The notes under the pieces were generated by a model. The model made no database searches and was not told where the DNA came from. It saw nothing but the letters and a program-made list of their open reading frames with translations. The translations under genes and the position numbers were made by a program. From Silene noctiflora (taxonomy: Eukaryota > Streptophyta > Magnoliopsida > Caryophyllales > Caryophyllaceae), in contig VHZZ01001231.1 in NCBI GenBank assembly GCA_009801015.1, forward strand, positions 104,287-138,155: 33,869 nt of DNA, given 5' to 3'. Shown in pieces: positions 1 to 11,900 of this stretch; positions within the stretch are counted from its first letter, which is position 1; every line of letters starts with the position of its first letter.

Positions 1-52
1 ATTAATGGTTGATGGACACGTGTCATATTAATAGGTTGATGACACGTGTCAT
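1..52. promoter_or_regulatory. Tandem 26-bp repeat carrying two G-boxes upstream of TASH3
   Basis: Two near-identical 26-bp units (1-26 and 27-52) lie head to tail, each containing the 10-bp palindrome GACACGTGTC (15-24 and 41-50) with a CACGTG core (17-22 and 43-48). G-boxes are bound by plant bHLH and bZIP factors (known). The pair lies about 230 bp upstream of the TASH3 start codon, so a regulatory role is inferred. The copy number may be larger, because the window begins inside the repeat. An alternative is that this is the edge of a transposon. Confidence 0.5.
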
Positions 53-81
53 ATTATTAAGCTGGTGGCTTCAGCTTTAAT

Positions 82-127
82 ATAATATATGATATGATAT
101 GATGATATATGATATGATATATGATGA
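82..127. repeat. AT-rich microsatellite (ATATG/ATGAT units)
   Basis: Irregular tandem units of TATGA/TATGATGA fill this stretch between the twin G-boxes and the TASH3 leader. No other function is visible. Confidence 0.7.
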
Positions 128-276
128 TTTAAGTAAATTAAATTTTTAAAACAAATCGTGAATTTTCACCATGTTGCACAATTTTTTTTAGTTAATTTAC
201 AAGTCCTTACATTTTGGTGAGGAACCTTACTTCTCCCCCAAAACTCCATTGTTACACCACAAAACAGCACTCAAAA

Positions 277-2870
277 ATGGCGGTAAGTTTTCTTAAACTC
301 AGATCTATCCCCAATTTCAACCCTGCCCTATCTTTTACTAACAATTTATCCTTTTCAATTTATTCCAGGATTCCTCCGGCAAGACGCTCATGGATCTCAT
401 CACGGCGGATCCCACGGCGGCACCACCGCCGTCTAAGTCGTCGTCGACATCAACTCCACCGCCGGCGTCGCCTAATTATACGGCGGCTTCGCCGTCGACG
501 GCGCTCGGAAAACCGATTGTCGATCGGAAATCGAAGAAGACTTCTCTTTTGCAGATTCAGAGTGATACTATTTCTGCTGCTAAAGCTGTTCGTGCTAATA
601 TTATGCCTCAAAAGAACAAGAAACGAGTATGATCTTCGAATTTCGTTGTTCCATTTTTGTTTCAATGTTGATGTGTCTTTGTTTGTGGTTTCAAAGTGTG
701 TTATGTGGTTGCATTTGGGTGATCGACGATGTTTAGGTTGAAATGTCGAATACAATGTCGTATACTTGCGTTTTGTGAAAGCAAATTTGGGTGCTGGTGT
801 GAGATTATGCTGTTCAATTGCAGTGGATCGTGAGTGGTATTTTGGTATATAGTAGACATTGCTCAAGTAGAACTAAAACTTGTCAAATTTCGCACCATCT
901 TTAGTCTTTGCTGTAATGAGGTTGGTTGAGGTGGAATTATACTGGCTGCGCTTTTTTCTAGCGGTGATTAGCAATCAAGCTGTAATTTTTGATGTATACA
1001 TTCAAGTCCGCCTAACTCTCTATTTGGGGTAGCCATTGTGGTAGTGGAGGTAACGTTGCTGAAGTTGGTTGATGGATATGTAATTAATCCTGAATGCTAC
1101 TCGAATAACTGATAGAATAAAAATAGGACATTTCCTTGTTTTTGATACATCTATGATTTTTTCTATGTGATTTATTGATGATTGGTATGAAATCGTGGGT
1201 AAGATAATAGACAGAATCATTGAATGACATCTCAATTTATCATGTGAGGTGGACACACTGGATTTTTGGCCCCTAAATGCGTCTGTATTCTTATCCGCCT
1301 GATGAAGTTGGCTACTAATGTGGTTCGTCGATGAAGTTGCCGAAGATTATCCGTGACTTTTTTTGCATCTTTTGTTTCGCAGCCGGTGTCATATGCTCAA
1401 CTCGCAAGAAGTATACACGAACTTGCAGCTACCTCGGACCAGGTATGACTGGAGTACACTCCCTCCTTATATCTGATAGCTATGCTTGTTTTCTTTAGCT
1501 TATTTGCTGATTGTTATATTTCTGCATTTTGCCGTATTCTTGTAGAAAACTTCACAAAGGCAATTAGTGAATAATGTGTTCCCTAAGCTTGCTGTATACA
1601 ACTCAGTTGATCCATCTTTGGCTCCTTCTCTTCTTATGGTAAGTTCTTCTTTGTGAGAGAACATTGTTCATAAGGAGGTTAATAAGTTATTTAGTCAGAC
1701 ATAAGATAATTTTTCTTATACATTTGCTAATAAGTGGGAAAAATATGAAAGTATAAATGCGATCAATGAGCTGAAGATGTTTGTAAATCAATTAAATTAG
1801 CATTGGAGAGACATACAGAAGTTCAAATCCAAAAATGATTTAGGGTCGGCTTACGTGAACCATCAAATGTAACTGTCATTGTGATGTGGTGAAACAAAGA
1901 AAAAGCTAGAAAATTAAAGGCAAGGGAGTAGAAATTAATTTGCCATAACAACAACATTACCTAGTGTCTAAGGATTTCCACAAATGGTGGTAAGGAAGGT
2001 TAGATGTATGTAGCGTTAACCTTGTGCTAAAAAAAAGAAAGAGTTTAATTCCGGATGAACCATGATGAAAATTGCATAAAATGACTCCAATTTCACAAAA
2101 TAAAGAAGCGCAAGACATTTTGCTTTATTACATCTTAGTCCAAAATGAAAAGTTAGCGGGTCTTTGTCTCCATTGGAAATGCCACAATTTGAAAATATAA
2201 ATATGGGATTTTCTCACTTGTACCCCTCAACTCTGTCATTTCCTCACGTGTACCCCTTTTTTTTGAAAAAACACTTTGACTAGCGATAATTCTTGGCTAC
2301 GACTCCAAAAATTGGTAATTTTTTTTTTTTTTTTCAAATTAACTGTCTTTATGAGATCTTCGTTTTGAAAACAATATATTGTTTTTGAGGTCTAGTCGGG
2401 AATTATGGCCAGTCAAAGCTTTTTGACGAAATAAACTTTGATTGATTAGAACTCGTAGGTACAAGTTCGAAAAGGGATGATTTTTTTTTTTTAAATTAAC
2501 TGTCTATACTAAATCTTTGATTTGGAAAAAAAATATAGCGTTTTCTAAATTCATAGCCAAGAGTTATGGCTATAGTCTAAGTTTTTTGTTTTTCTTTTTT
2601 TTTTTTCCAAAAAAGGAGGGGTAAAAGTGAGAAAATGAAATAGTTGAGGGGTACAATTGAAAAAATCCCAATAATTATTCTCTCTATTTCTCATTATTTA
2701 CTAATACAGAAAGTTTTTATATAAAAAAATTTATTTATCGTAATGCAATGAAGTTCGACACCTTTCTCGATGCTGTCTTCTAAAATCCTAGAAAAGAAAG
2801 AAAATAAGAAGAGTAATAACTTTGTTGAAATACATTTTGTGACAAGTTTTATGTGGCAAGCCAGTTGACA

Positions 2871-2909
<39 letters not shown>

Positions 2910-5900
2910 GTGCAGCTTGATCAGCAGTGTGAAGACAGAAATGTTCTACGTTACGTTTATTATTACTTGGCAAGGATTTTGTCAGATACTGGTTCACAAG
3001 GTCTAAGTACAGGTGGTGGAATACCAACCCCAAATTGGGATGCGTTAGCGGACATCGATGCTGGTGGTGGGGTTACTCGAGCTGATGTTGTTCCTAGAAT
3101 AATCCACCAACTCAGTACCGAGTCTCTAAATGAGGATGTCGAATGTGAGTTATGCCTGTAAACTTGTTGTCATCAAATTGAACGTCTCATGTGGAAAATG
3201 GTCTTGACTAATTACCACGATTAGCAATTTAGCATCTCGGTAACAAAGATTTGTATTCCGTTTGGGCCCCTTTGCTGTGTTGCTAAAAGTTCCTCAATTT
3301 GGATGTGATTTGAGTCAAGTCTTAACTACTCTGAAGGATTAGTTTTGCGATCTTGTAGCACAAGAATCGATATTTTGCCCTGTTTGCTTGGTAGAATGTC
3401 ATCAACGGTGTAGAAGCTTGTGTACTTGTGCTTTCGGTAATCTTAGTGGTGAAGCCTTTTGGGCTTTCATCGAAAAAGAGACACGTGACAAAAACATTCG
3501 TCAATAAGTTCTGATCCAACCTGTGAGTAAAGAATAACTCCTGCCTTTCTTCAGGGCTCATCAATACTGCCAGCTATCTTTAGGGTCCGTTAGTGTATCT
3601 AGCTTCATCAATGAGCTAAGGACAACTTAAACTTAACATAGAAGGAATTCATTAGTATGATACCAAATAAAGCTAGTAGCGTCTTTGTTATAAGATACAA
3701 CATCAAGACCCCCCCCCCCCCTCCTCAAACGCATGTTTTGGCGTCTGACTTCATGTTTTTGTTTCTTGAAGTTCATGCGCGGAGAATACAAGCACTGAAG
3801 GCTCTTACTTATTCTCCTTCAAGCAACTCTGAAATTCTACTGAAAGTTTATGAAATTGTCTTTGGAATTCTTGACAAGGTTTGTTTTCTGGGAACTTCTG
3901 TTCTAGATTGTTATTCAGAGTGATTATCACTCTTTTCCTGTACGTAAGAAGCTAAATATTACCATTCTACTTGTTGATTTATACTAGTTTAAGGGGATGA
4001 TAAGCTATGCTTGATTTTTTGTCGTGTTCGTGCTCCTTGTTTGTGGAACCTTTATTTTCAGGCAAATTATGAAAACTTCAGTAATCAGAAATTTTACCCA
4101 CAATCAGAAAGGGCTCCAGAAGGCCCGACCTTCTCACTCATTTCACGAAAAGTTTTGTGTGCCTCCTGTGGAGTACTTTTGTCTGGGTGATACTGATATG
4201 TGGTTAATGGCACGTTTCATTTTTTCTGACATTGTTGGACGAATATAAACAGTCATTTTGCATGACCATAAATTATATTTGAAATACTCTCATTAGTATA
4301 GTGCGTGTTCATCGTGTCTACTGTTGAGGCTGTGTATGATCACAGTCCATTAATAATTTTATATGCATAATATCCTATTGGGTTTTTCAAACGATGCTTC
4401 AATGCTGATGCCGAGTATTTTAACACCTTTTATGCTCGTAGTCTTAGTTTAGCTGAGGGGTTTATATCCCTTTTGCCGCCCCCCTTTTCTTCGTCAAGGT
4501 CTTCTGAAGATTGATATTTCCGTCTTTTCTGGTGTGGTTCGTTAGCATTTGGGGACAATGGTATTACTTTTTATGTTTTAATTTTACAGGTTGGTGATGG
4601 ACCTAATAAACCCAAGAAAGGGATCTTTGGGACAAAAGGGGGTGATAAAGAGGTAAGTCTGATCAAATTAGATAAACTGCTGAGTTAAACGGGCTCCTTC
4701 TTAAACAGTTATGGAACTTGTGTTTTACTGTTTTGTTCTCAGTTAGGTTGAACAATCAATGACCTTGTCTATAGTGTATTAGCATGGTGTGCTAGTGGAG
4801 TTTCACCATTTACAGTTAATGTTCCTTTATTAGCTAGTGATTATTGTCCTGGGACTGGTACATGACATAATTGAATCAGGAGAAGCACTGTGGGTTGGAG
4901 GACCAAACTTGCATGCACATTTATCAATCCTGAAGTTTTCTTTTTTATTAAATTGCAGTTCATCATCCGGAGTAATTTACAATATGCAGCTCTAAGTGCT
5001 TTAAGGAGACTACCTCTTGACCCTGGAAATCCTTCGTTCCTTCACCGTGCTGCACAGGGGTAAACTATGGTTCATAATTTTTTTTTTCTCATTGCCGAAT
5101 TTTATTTTACTCAAAGTTCCACACAGTTGAGAAATTAAGAGGATGAAAATTGACCCCTTTTTCTTTTCCTAAAATCAAGTGTGATGAGGATGAAGTATTT
5201 AATATTAGGATGCTAATGTAATGCGTAATGTATACTAAGGTACTTCTTGCAATAAGCACATGCTTATTGTCTTGAGTTGTTTTTAGCTGCCATGATGCAC
5301 GAGTGGGATATATCCGTTTAATGCAAAATAGTGAATCATTTTTAGGATTTCATTTGCTGATCCTGTTGCTGTGAGGCACTCATTGGAGATACTCTCTGAG
5401 TTAGCTGCTAAAGACCCTTATCCTGTTGCAATGACACTAGGTAAGAACATTATTTATAGTAACTCATTGGCAAAATGGTATGAGTGGATGTGCATTATAC
5501 TGGTACTTTCCCCTGTTACGTGGTTTGATGATCAGCTATGCTGGTCATGTTGGATTCTCAGTAGTATGCAATGTGTTTGAGTTGATTAGACCAATATCTA
5601 CTTTATGGTACGAATATCTGTCTCACACAAAATCTGTGGCTGCCTGGTTTCCCGAGCATTGTGCAGTTTTTATTTTTGATTCCAGGGAACTTTCTAAAAA
5701 TGGTTTGTCTGTGATTGACTGGGATCATCTGTTGCTTTTTATGTATCAAGCAAGACTTTGATCTTCTGTTTGTAAGCTGCCTGATCATTTAACTTTTCTG
5801 ATGCAGGAACGCAAATTTCCCCTGGAGGTATGTAATCTTAAATCGTTTTCTTTTTCCCCATCATTTGCCATCTATTTCTCGTGAGTAATGTAGATTTTGC

Positions 5901-8900
5901 CTTTTTTTGGCTTTCATGTCCTTTTGTGGGATGCAGAAAGTGAGCAACATGAGAAATTGTCATGTTGTGCTCTCTATGCTGGTATGATATTTTGATAGTT
6001 GAGGGGAAATGTAGACATCCAGTATATAACAAAGAAAATGGTCTATGAAAACTTTGACATGGTAGATGAATGTGCTCCTGACCTGTTAATGGAGCTTCTG
6101 AAAAGATGGGTTTGTTAAAACAAAACTTTATGTGTGGTTTCAAGGTTTTTTGTTGACGAAGTGGGAATGGGGCTGAGGGTCGCTGGAGCTTATTTTTTTA
6201 TTTTTTTATTTTTTTTTTCAGAAAGAAGTCAAGATGTGTAATTTACATATAGTATAATGTCCGGACAGTTCTTGTTGAATAAAATAGTGTTCTTTTCTGT
6301 TAACCAGGTGCACTGCATGATGTTCTTCATTTGCATGATGTCTTTGCTAGAGTTGCACTTGCAAAATTATGTCATACAATATCAAGAGCTCGAGCACTGG
6401 ATGGCAAGTTTCTTTAACATCATATTATTGAACTCTCTTTGAGTTGGTGTGATCAATGATATTATTGTGAATATACGCAGAAAGGCCTGATATCAAAACA
6501 CAGTTTAACTCTCTACTGTATCAACTCCTCTTGGATCCAAGTGAAAGAGTTTGTTTCGAGGCAATCTTATGCGTGTTAGGAAAATTTGACAACTCAGAGA
6601 GGTACATTTACATTGACATTCTCAAATCTTTTCTCTCAGTTTTCTTGTATGCTTCACATTGATATTGCTCTCCGAAAAATCCTGTTTAACAAAGAGTTTT
6701 CTTGTCTTGTAATCTTGAACGAGTTGTGTATTCTGCAGATCAGAAGAAAGAGCTGCCGGTTGGTATCGTCTGACTAGGGAGATTTTGAAACTCCCAGATG
6801 CTCCATCTGTCTCATCAAAAGATGCTAAGAAAGATTCTAAGAAAGATGCCAAGGATGAAGGCAAAGACGTGGCCCCTCCAAAGCCCACAAAAGACAAATC
6901 CAAAAAGATGAGGCGACCTCAGCCCCTTATTAAACTAGTGATGAGAAGGTTTGGGTTTATAATAATTATTTCCTCATTCCTTGCTTCTCTAATCTTGAAG
7001 TCTAATTATATAAACCCCCTTTTTAGAGGACTTCCTTTTTGGATTCAATTTTTTTTTTTTTTTTTTTCATATAGCCTCAATATATGCATTTCTTTTCTGC
7101 GAGAGGCCTTCTGAATATGCTTTTGACCATGCTCCGCATCTTTGCTTCAGACTGGAGAGCGCATTTCGTAGTTTCTCAAGGCCTGTACTACATGCAGCTG
7201 CAAGGGTTGTGCAGGAGATGGGTAAAAGTCGAGCAGCAGCCTTTTTTCTGGGCTTACAGGATATTGATGAAGGAGAATATGTTAATACCTTTTCAAATAC
7301 AATGGATTATGAAGCAGATAGTACTGAAAACTCGCATCCTGAAGGTAAAGCTGCATAAAATTGATGGTAGTTTTTATACAATATTCTTCTATTACTATTC
7401 ATGAAAGGGGCTTTCTTATTTTGAAAGACCAGTTTTACTTCTGTTACTTGACTTGTAAAAACATCAAGTTCTCTGTCTCAGCCTTCCCGCTATTCAAGAA
7501 TCAGGATGTTAGGATTGATCCACTTATGAGACCATCAGGCTATATTCCCAAGTAGTTGTGTTTTAGCTACTTGGAGTACCTTGTCTTCTGGCAACTTTTG
7601 AATATTCTTCTTATGGATAAAGTACTGACAAATCAGTATACCCTCATATAACTTGGCTGTCAAATGTATTAAGTTTAAACTCTTGTTTCATATGCGGGAT
7701 GATTGGGTCCATCCTGCTTGCATACTTGCCATCAATTTCTATTTCGTTGCAATCAATTTGTATTTGGCTTACTTTATGGGGTAAAGTAATCTGGCTTTTC
7801 GTTACCCTTAGGTATCAGAACAAGCTCCGTGTCGAATGGAACTGCCCCAAGGGACACTATTGCAAGCTTACTAGCTTCTCTAATGGAAATTGTGCGGACA
7901 ACAGTTGCTTGTGAATGTGTGTATGTTCGCGCTATGGTAGTGAAGGCATTGATCTGGATGCAAAGTCCCCATGAAACATTTGATGAACTGAAATCCATTA
8001 TCGCATCAGAGCTATCAGATCCTGCATGGCCAGCGGCATTGTTGAATGATGTTCTTCTCACTCTACATGCTCGATTTAAGGTTACGTATCTTACGCTGCT
8101 AACTTGGTTAGATATGAGTATCCTCTGTATGGTTTGTATCCTTACGGTCAATCTACAATTGGTAGATCAAAGTATGTCGGGTGGTAACCCCCATCTGGTT
8201 AGCAGTGTTTTTATATTAATTGCAGTGACCTGATTCAGCCTACTGATTGCCACTCATGTGGGATTTTACTATCAAGTTTCAACACCTTAAGGGAAGAAAC
8301 ACTATTTCTTGTTTGTGAGATAAGTGTAGCAGTAGGTGTGTAACAACAGAACTCCGAGTGGTCCTAAGACCTTGATGCAACTTATTTAGAAATCTCACAA
8401 GCAAGTGCTAGGATGTAGGCTGGGGACACTTTGCACCTTTTGGCAATTTTTTATCTTTTTTATTTGTTGCTTAGGGAATGTCAGGGGCCTTTTAGTGCGG
8501 AGAGGGTAAGGAATCTTGACCCCCATACCTTAAGGAAACCCCTGCCTGAGGCACTCTAATCCTAGGTTAGCAACAGTGTTATGATACATTGATACCCTCA
8601 ACATGAGATTGAGAGGTGAAAATCAAACGTCCAACCTCTTGGCTCATTGGCTGGGAGGTAAGAGCCCATATCAGTTAAGCGCCGATAAGCACATCTACGG
8701 CTATCTCTTGTAGTCTTGTTATATTATGGACTATCACTGTCTACAAGGCTCTTAGTCCCATAATCAGTTGACGTATTAGAGAACTGGGTGTCAGAAGTGA
8801 GTGGAAGCTTAGACCAACTTGTTGAAATTAGGCATGCCATTAAGTGAACTCATGAGACCCCTATAAACGAAATATTTCTTGCTTAATGACTGCCAGCAGG

Positions 8901-11900
8901 AAATATGCATATCCTCAGTGAAAGCATGTGAGGTTAAGCAATGACTTATTACTTCTTTCATGCAGTAAGAATTGTCATTTGGGATAAGAGTTATTGTTGG
9001 CATTTGTATTAGGCCATATACTGGCAGAGCAAAGCAGTTCTTAAAATTAATCCCATGCCCACCTCTCCCCCTTTACAAAACATGCATATTTTCTATTTAT
9101 TTTCTTTGGAGTTGTTATCGACTTGTCATCTTATTTACCACAAGCTCTTGTATGTGAATATCGTACAATAAATTTTTTGCAAGACAACTTTACTTAGAGA
9201 GTTAGAGATCGGTGACTCCTTATATATTGTTAGTAACCCTTTTAAACCGAGAATTACCCTTGTAGCTAGTAATCAGTTTCATAGTGTTAGTGACCATTTT
9301 GTCATTGGCAGAGATATTTTTGTATCTAGTGAACCATTCTATATCATTAGTAACCATTTTACGACATTAATGACTATTTAATATTCAATTGTGAAATGGT
9401 CTCACAATAACGTGTCTATAAGACTTACAAGAGACAAAGGCTTAATTTAATGTGCTGTACTTTTTTCATTATCTGTTGGGATAAGAGTATGCATTACTTC
9501 CTAAGGTGGCCTTATTTCATGATTTTCATCTGACTGCAGGCAACCCCTGATATGGCCGTGACTCTACTTGAAATTGCTCGTATATTTGCCACTAAAGTTC
9601 CCGGAAAGATAGATGCCGATGTACTGCAACTGCTGTGGAAAGTAAGTGTGAAATTTATCTGAATTTTCCACTTCAATTCTTATGTAATGAAACTCTGTAC
9701 AGTGTACCTTTTTCTGTTTCATGTAAGTTTGCATTTGGTTTACCTTTTCTAATGGTGATGTAAGAATTAAGATGATGAAATTGCACCAACCCTGACAAAT
9801 TGCATGGATTTATCATGAAGGGATGGATGCAGGAGGAGTTAGAAAATGAATTAGCATGTGTGCCCTCTTTGACACAACTTAAAAGGCTGCTATACCCATC
9901 AGAAGACTTTATATTATCAATATGCAACATAGAGCAATAGTTCTGTTCATGGCAGATCACGTTGTTGATCCCCCTTTTCAGGACGAAACACTAGCAATAG
10001 ATAATTCTTGTGCTTAATTTTACACCTGACCAAAGTGTTTCAAAGTTATTTATGAGTTTGGTCAACTCGATTTTGGCTTGAGCAAGACTTGAAAAATAAA
10101 GTTTGGAAAACATGTTACTTGGTGAGGCTCCCTTGTGAACCATTCGTTATGGGCATATATCTCTTTTGTTTTCTGTTGTGAATAACTTGTGATGGTTTCA
10201 CACTGATTGTGTGATTCTCTGTTGCACACGGATTTTGTTACTTGCTGATTGCGAGAAAGGGCATAATAATCTGTGGTATTGACACAGATTACTATATCCA
10301 GTCTACTTTACCAAGTAACTGACAATGCAATAATATATATATTCTTTCCATATTATGTCTAGACTAGTTATTGTGAATTTTGTAATAATTTAGCTGATGA
10401 CCTCCTGGAATAATTTTCCTGTCATTGTTGCAGACATGCCTTGTTGGGGCAGGTCCTGATGGCAAACACACTGCTTTGGAAGCAGTGACTATAGTTCTTG
10501 ATCTACCGCCTCCACAACCAGGATCAATGGCGGGAATTACTTCTGTGGATAGAGTTTCAGCTTCTGATCCAAAGTCGGCTTTGGCATTACAAAGACTAGT
10601 TCAAGCAGCGGTAAATATATATATTCTTTCCATCCCATTTGTATTGCCCCCATTTGACTTTTCTCATAATATGCAATAAAGATTGCCCCCTTTAAAAGGT
10701 GATAATATGAAAATTGGTTTTTGATATATAAAAAATGACAAATTTTACATTGTAATGATTGTTGTATCTTTACATATATTTTGAGAAGTTAATGGAAAAT
10801 TGACATTGGTTGACCATAAGGTAAAAGTGGGATGAAGCCTGTAGGGAGTATCTAGTATCAAGTGTCTTGTTTTTTTTTCTTTTCATTTAAGTATCATGTT
10901 GGATTTTATTCTGTTATTATGTCTCTTTGTAGGTGTGGTTTCTTGGGGAAAACGCAAACTATGCTGCATCTGAATATGCGTGGGAATCTGCTACTCCACC
11001 AGGCACTGCATTGATGATGTTAGATGCTGATAAGATGGTTGCTGCGGCCAGTTCTCGCAATCCTACTTTAGCTACTGCATTGACTCGACTTCAGAGGTGT
11101 GCCTTTAATGGCAGTTGGGAGGTATGTTCCACCTAAATATTTTCAATTCTGTGATTTGAAGGTACCTAGATTTCATGTTTATTTATTCTTGAAGTTTATT
11201 TATTTATTTATTTATTTATTGAAAAAGCACAGAAAATGGTTTTCCTTCCTGGGAGAAGGTAGATGTTTTGCTTCGATTATACTATTATATTTCTTAAAAT
11301 CTCTATTTTGAGGTTTTCATTTATTTTACAAGACTACAAGGTACTTCAAAATTTATAATGTTCTCACTTTTCTCCTTCCCTCTATAGGTACGTATAATTG
11401 CCGCACAGGCTTTGACAACATTGGCGATCAGATCTGGCGAGCCTTACAGGCTCCAGATCTATGAGTTCTTAAACGCTTTAGCACAGGGAGGAGTGCAGGC
11501 TAAGTTTTCTGATTTGCATGTTAGCAATGGTGAAGATCAAGGTGCAAGTGGTACTGGACTCGGTTCCTTATTAAGTCCGATGATTCAGGTACTAGATGAA
11601 ATGTATAGAGCGCAAGATGAACTGATCAGGTGAGAATCAGATTGGCATTCTATTAAAATGTAAAAGTAAAATGAGTTCAGTATTTGTTTTCAGAAACTAT
11701 CAATTAGTGGCTGTGTTTTTTCTCACCCCTTTTCCCTTTCTGTTTTTTCTGTTCAGAATATATTGTTTATCAAGTAGCTATCTGTCTTTACAGGGACATA
11801 AGGACCCATGACAATGCAAACAAGGAATGGACTGATGATGAACTCAAGAAACTGTACGAGACTCATGAGAGACTGGTGGATCTTGTCTCACTGTTTTGTT

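Noticed and set aside
214-741. 175-codon plus-strand open frame rich in arginine
   Set aside because: It runs through the TASH3 leader, intron 1 and exon 2 in the wrong frame. The Arg runs are an off-frame reading of the CGG/CCG-rich N-terminal exon.
450-866. 138-codon minus-strand open frame
   Set aside because: Antisense shadow of TASH3 exon 2 and intron 2; the Arg-rich tail comes from the same CGG-rich exon.
9180-9420. Repeated TTAGTGACCATTTT-like phrases in TASH3 intron 15, considered as a CRISPR-like or tandem array
   Set aside because: The units are irregular in spacing and sequence. They are better explained as a degraded plant repeat related to the GGTCTCAC family, and I could not define its ends.
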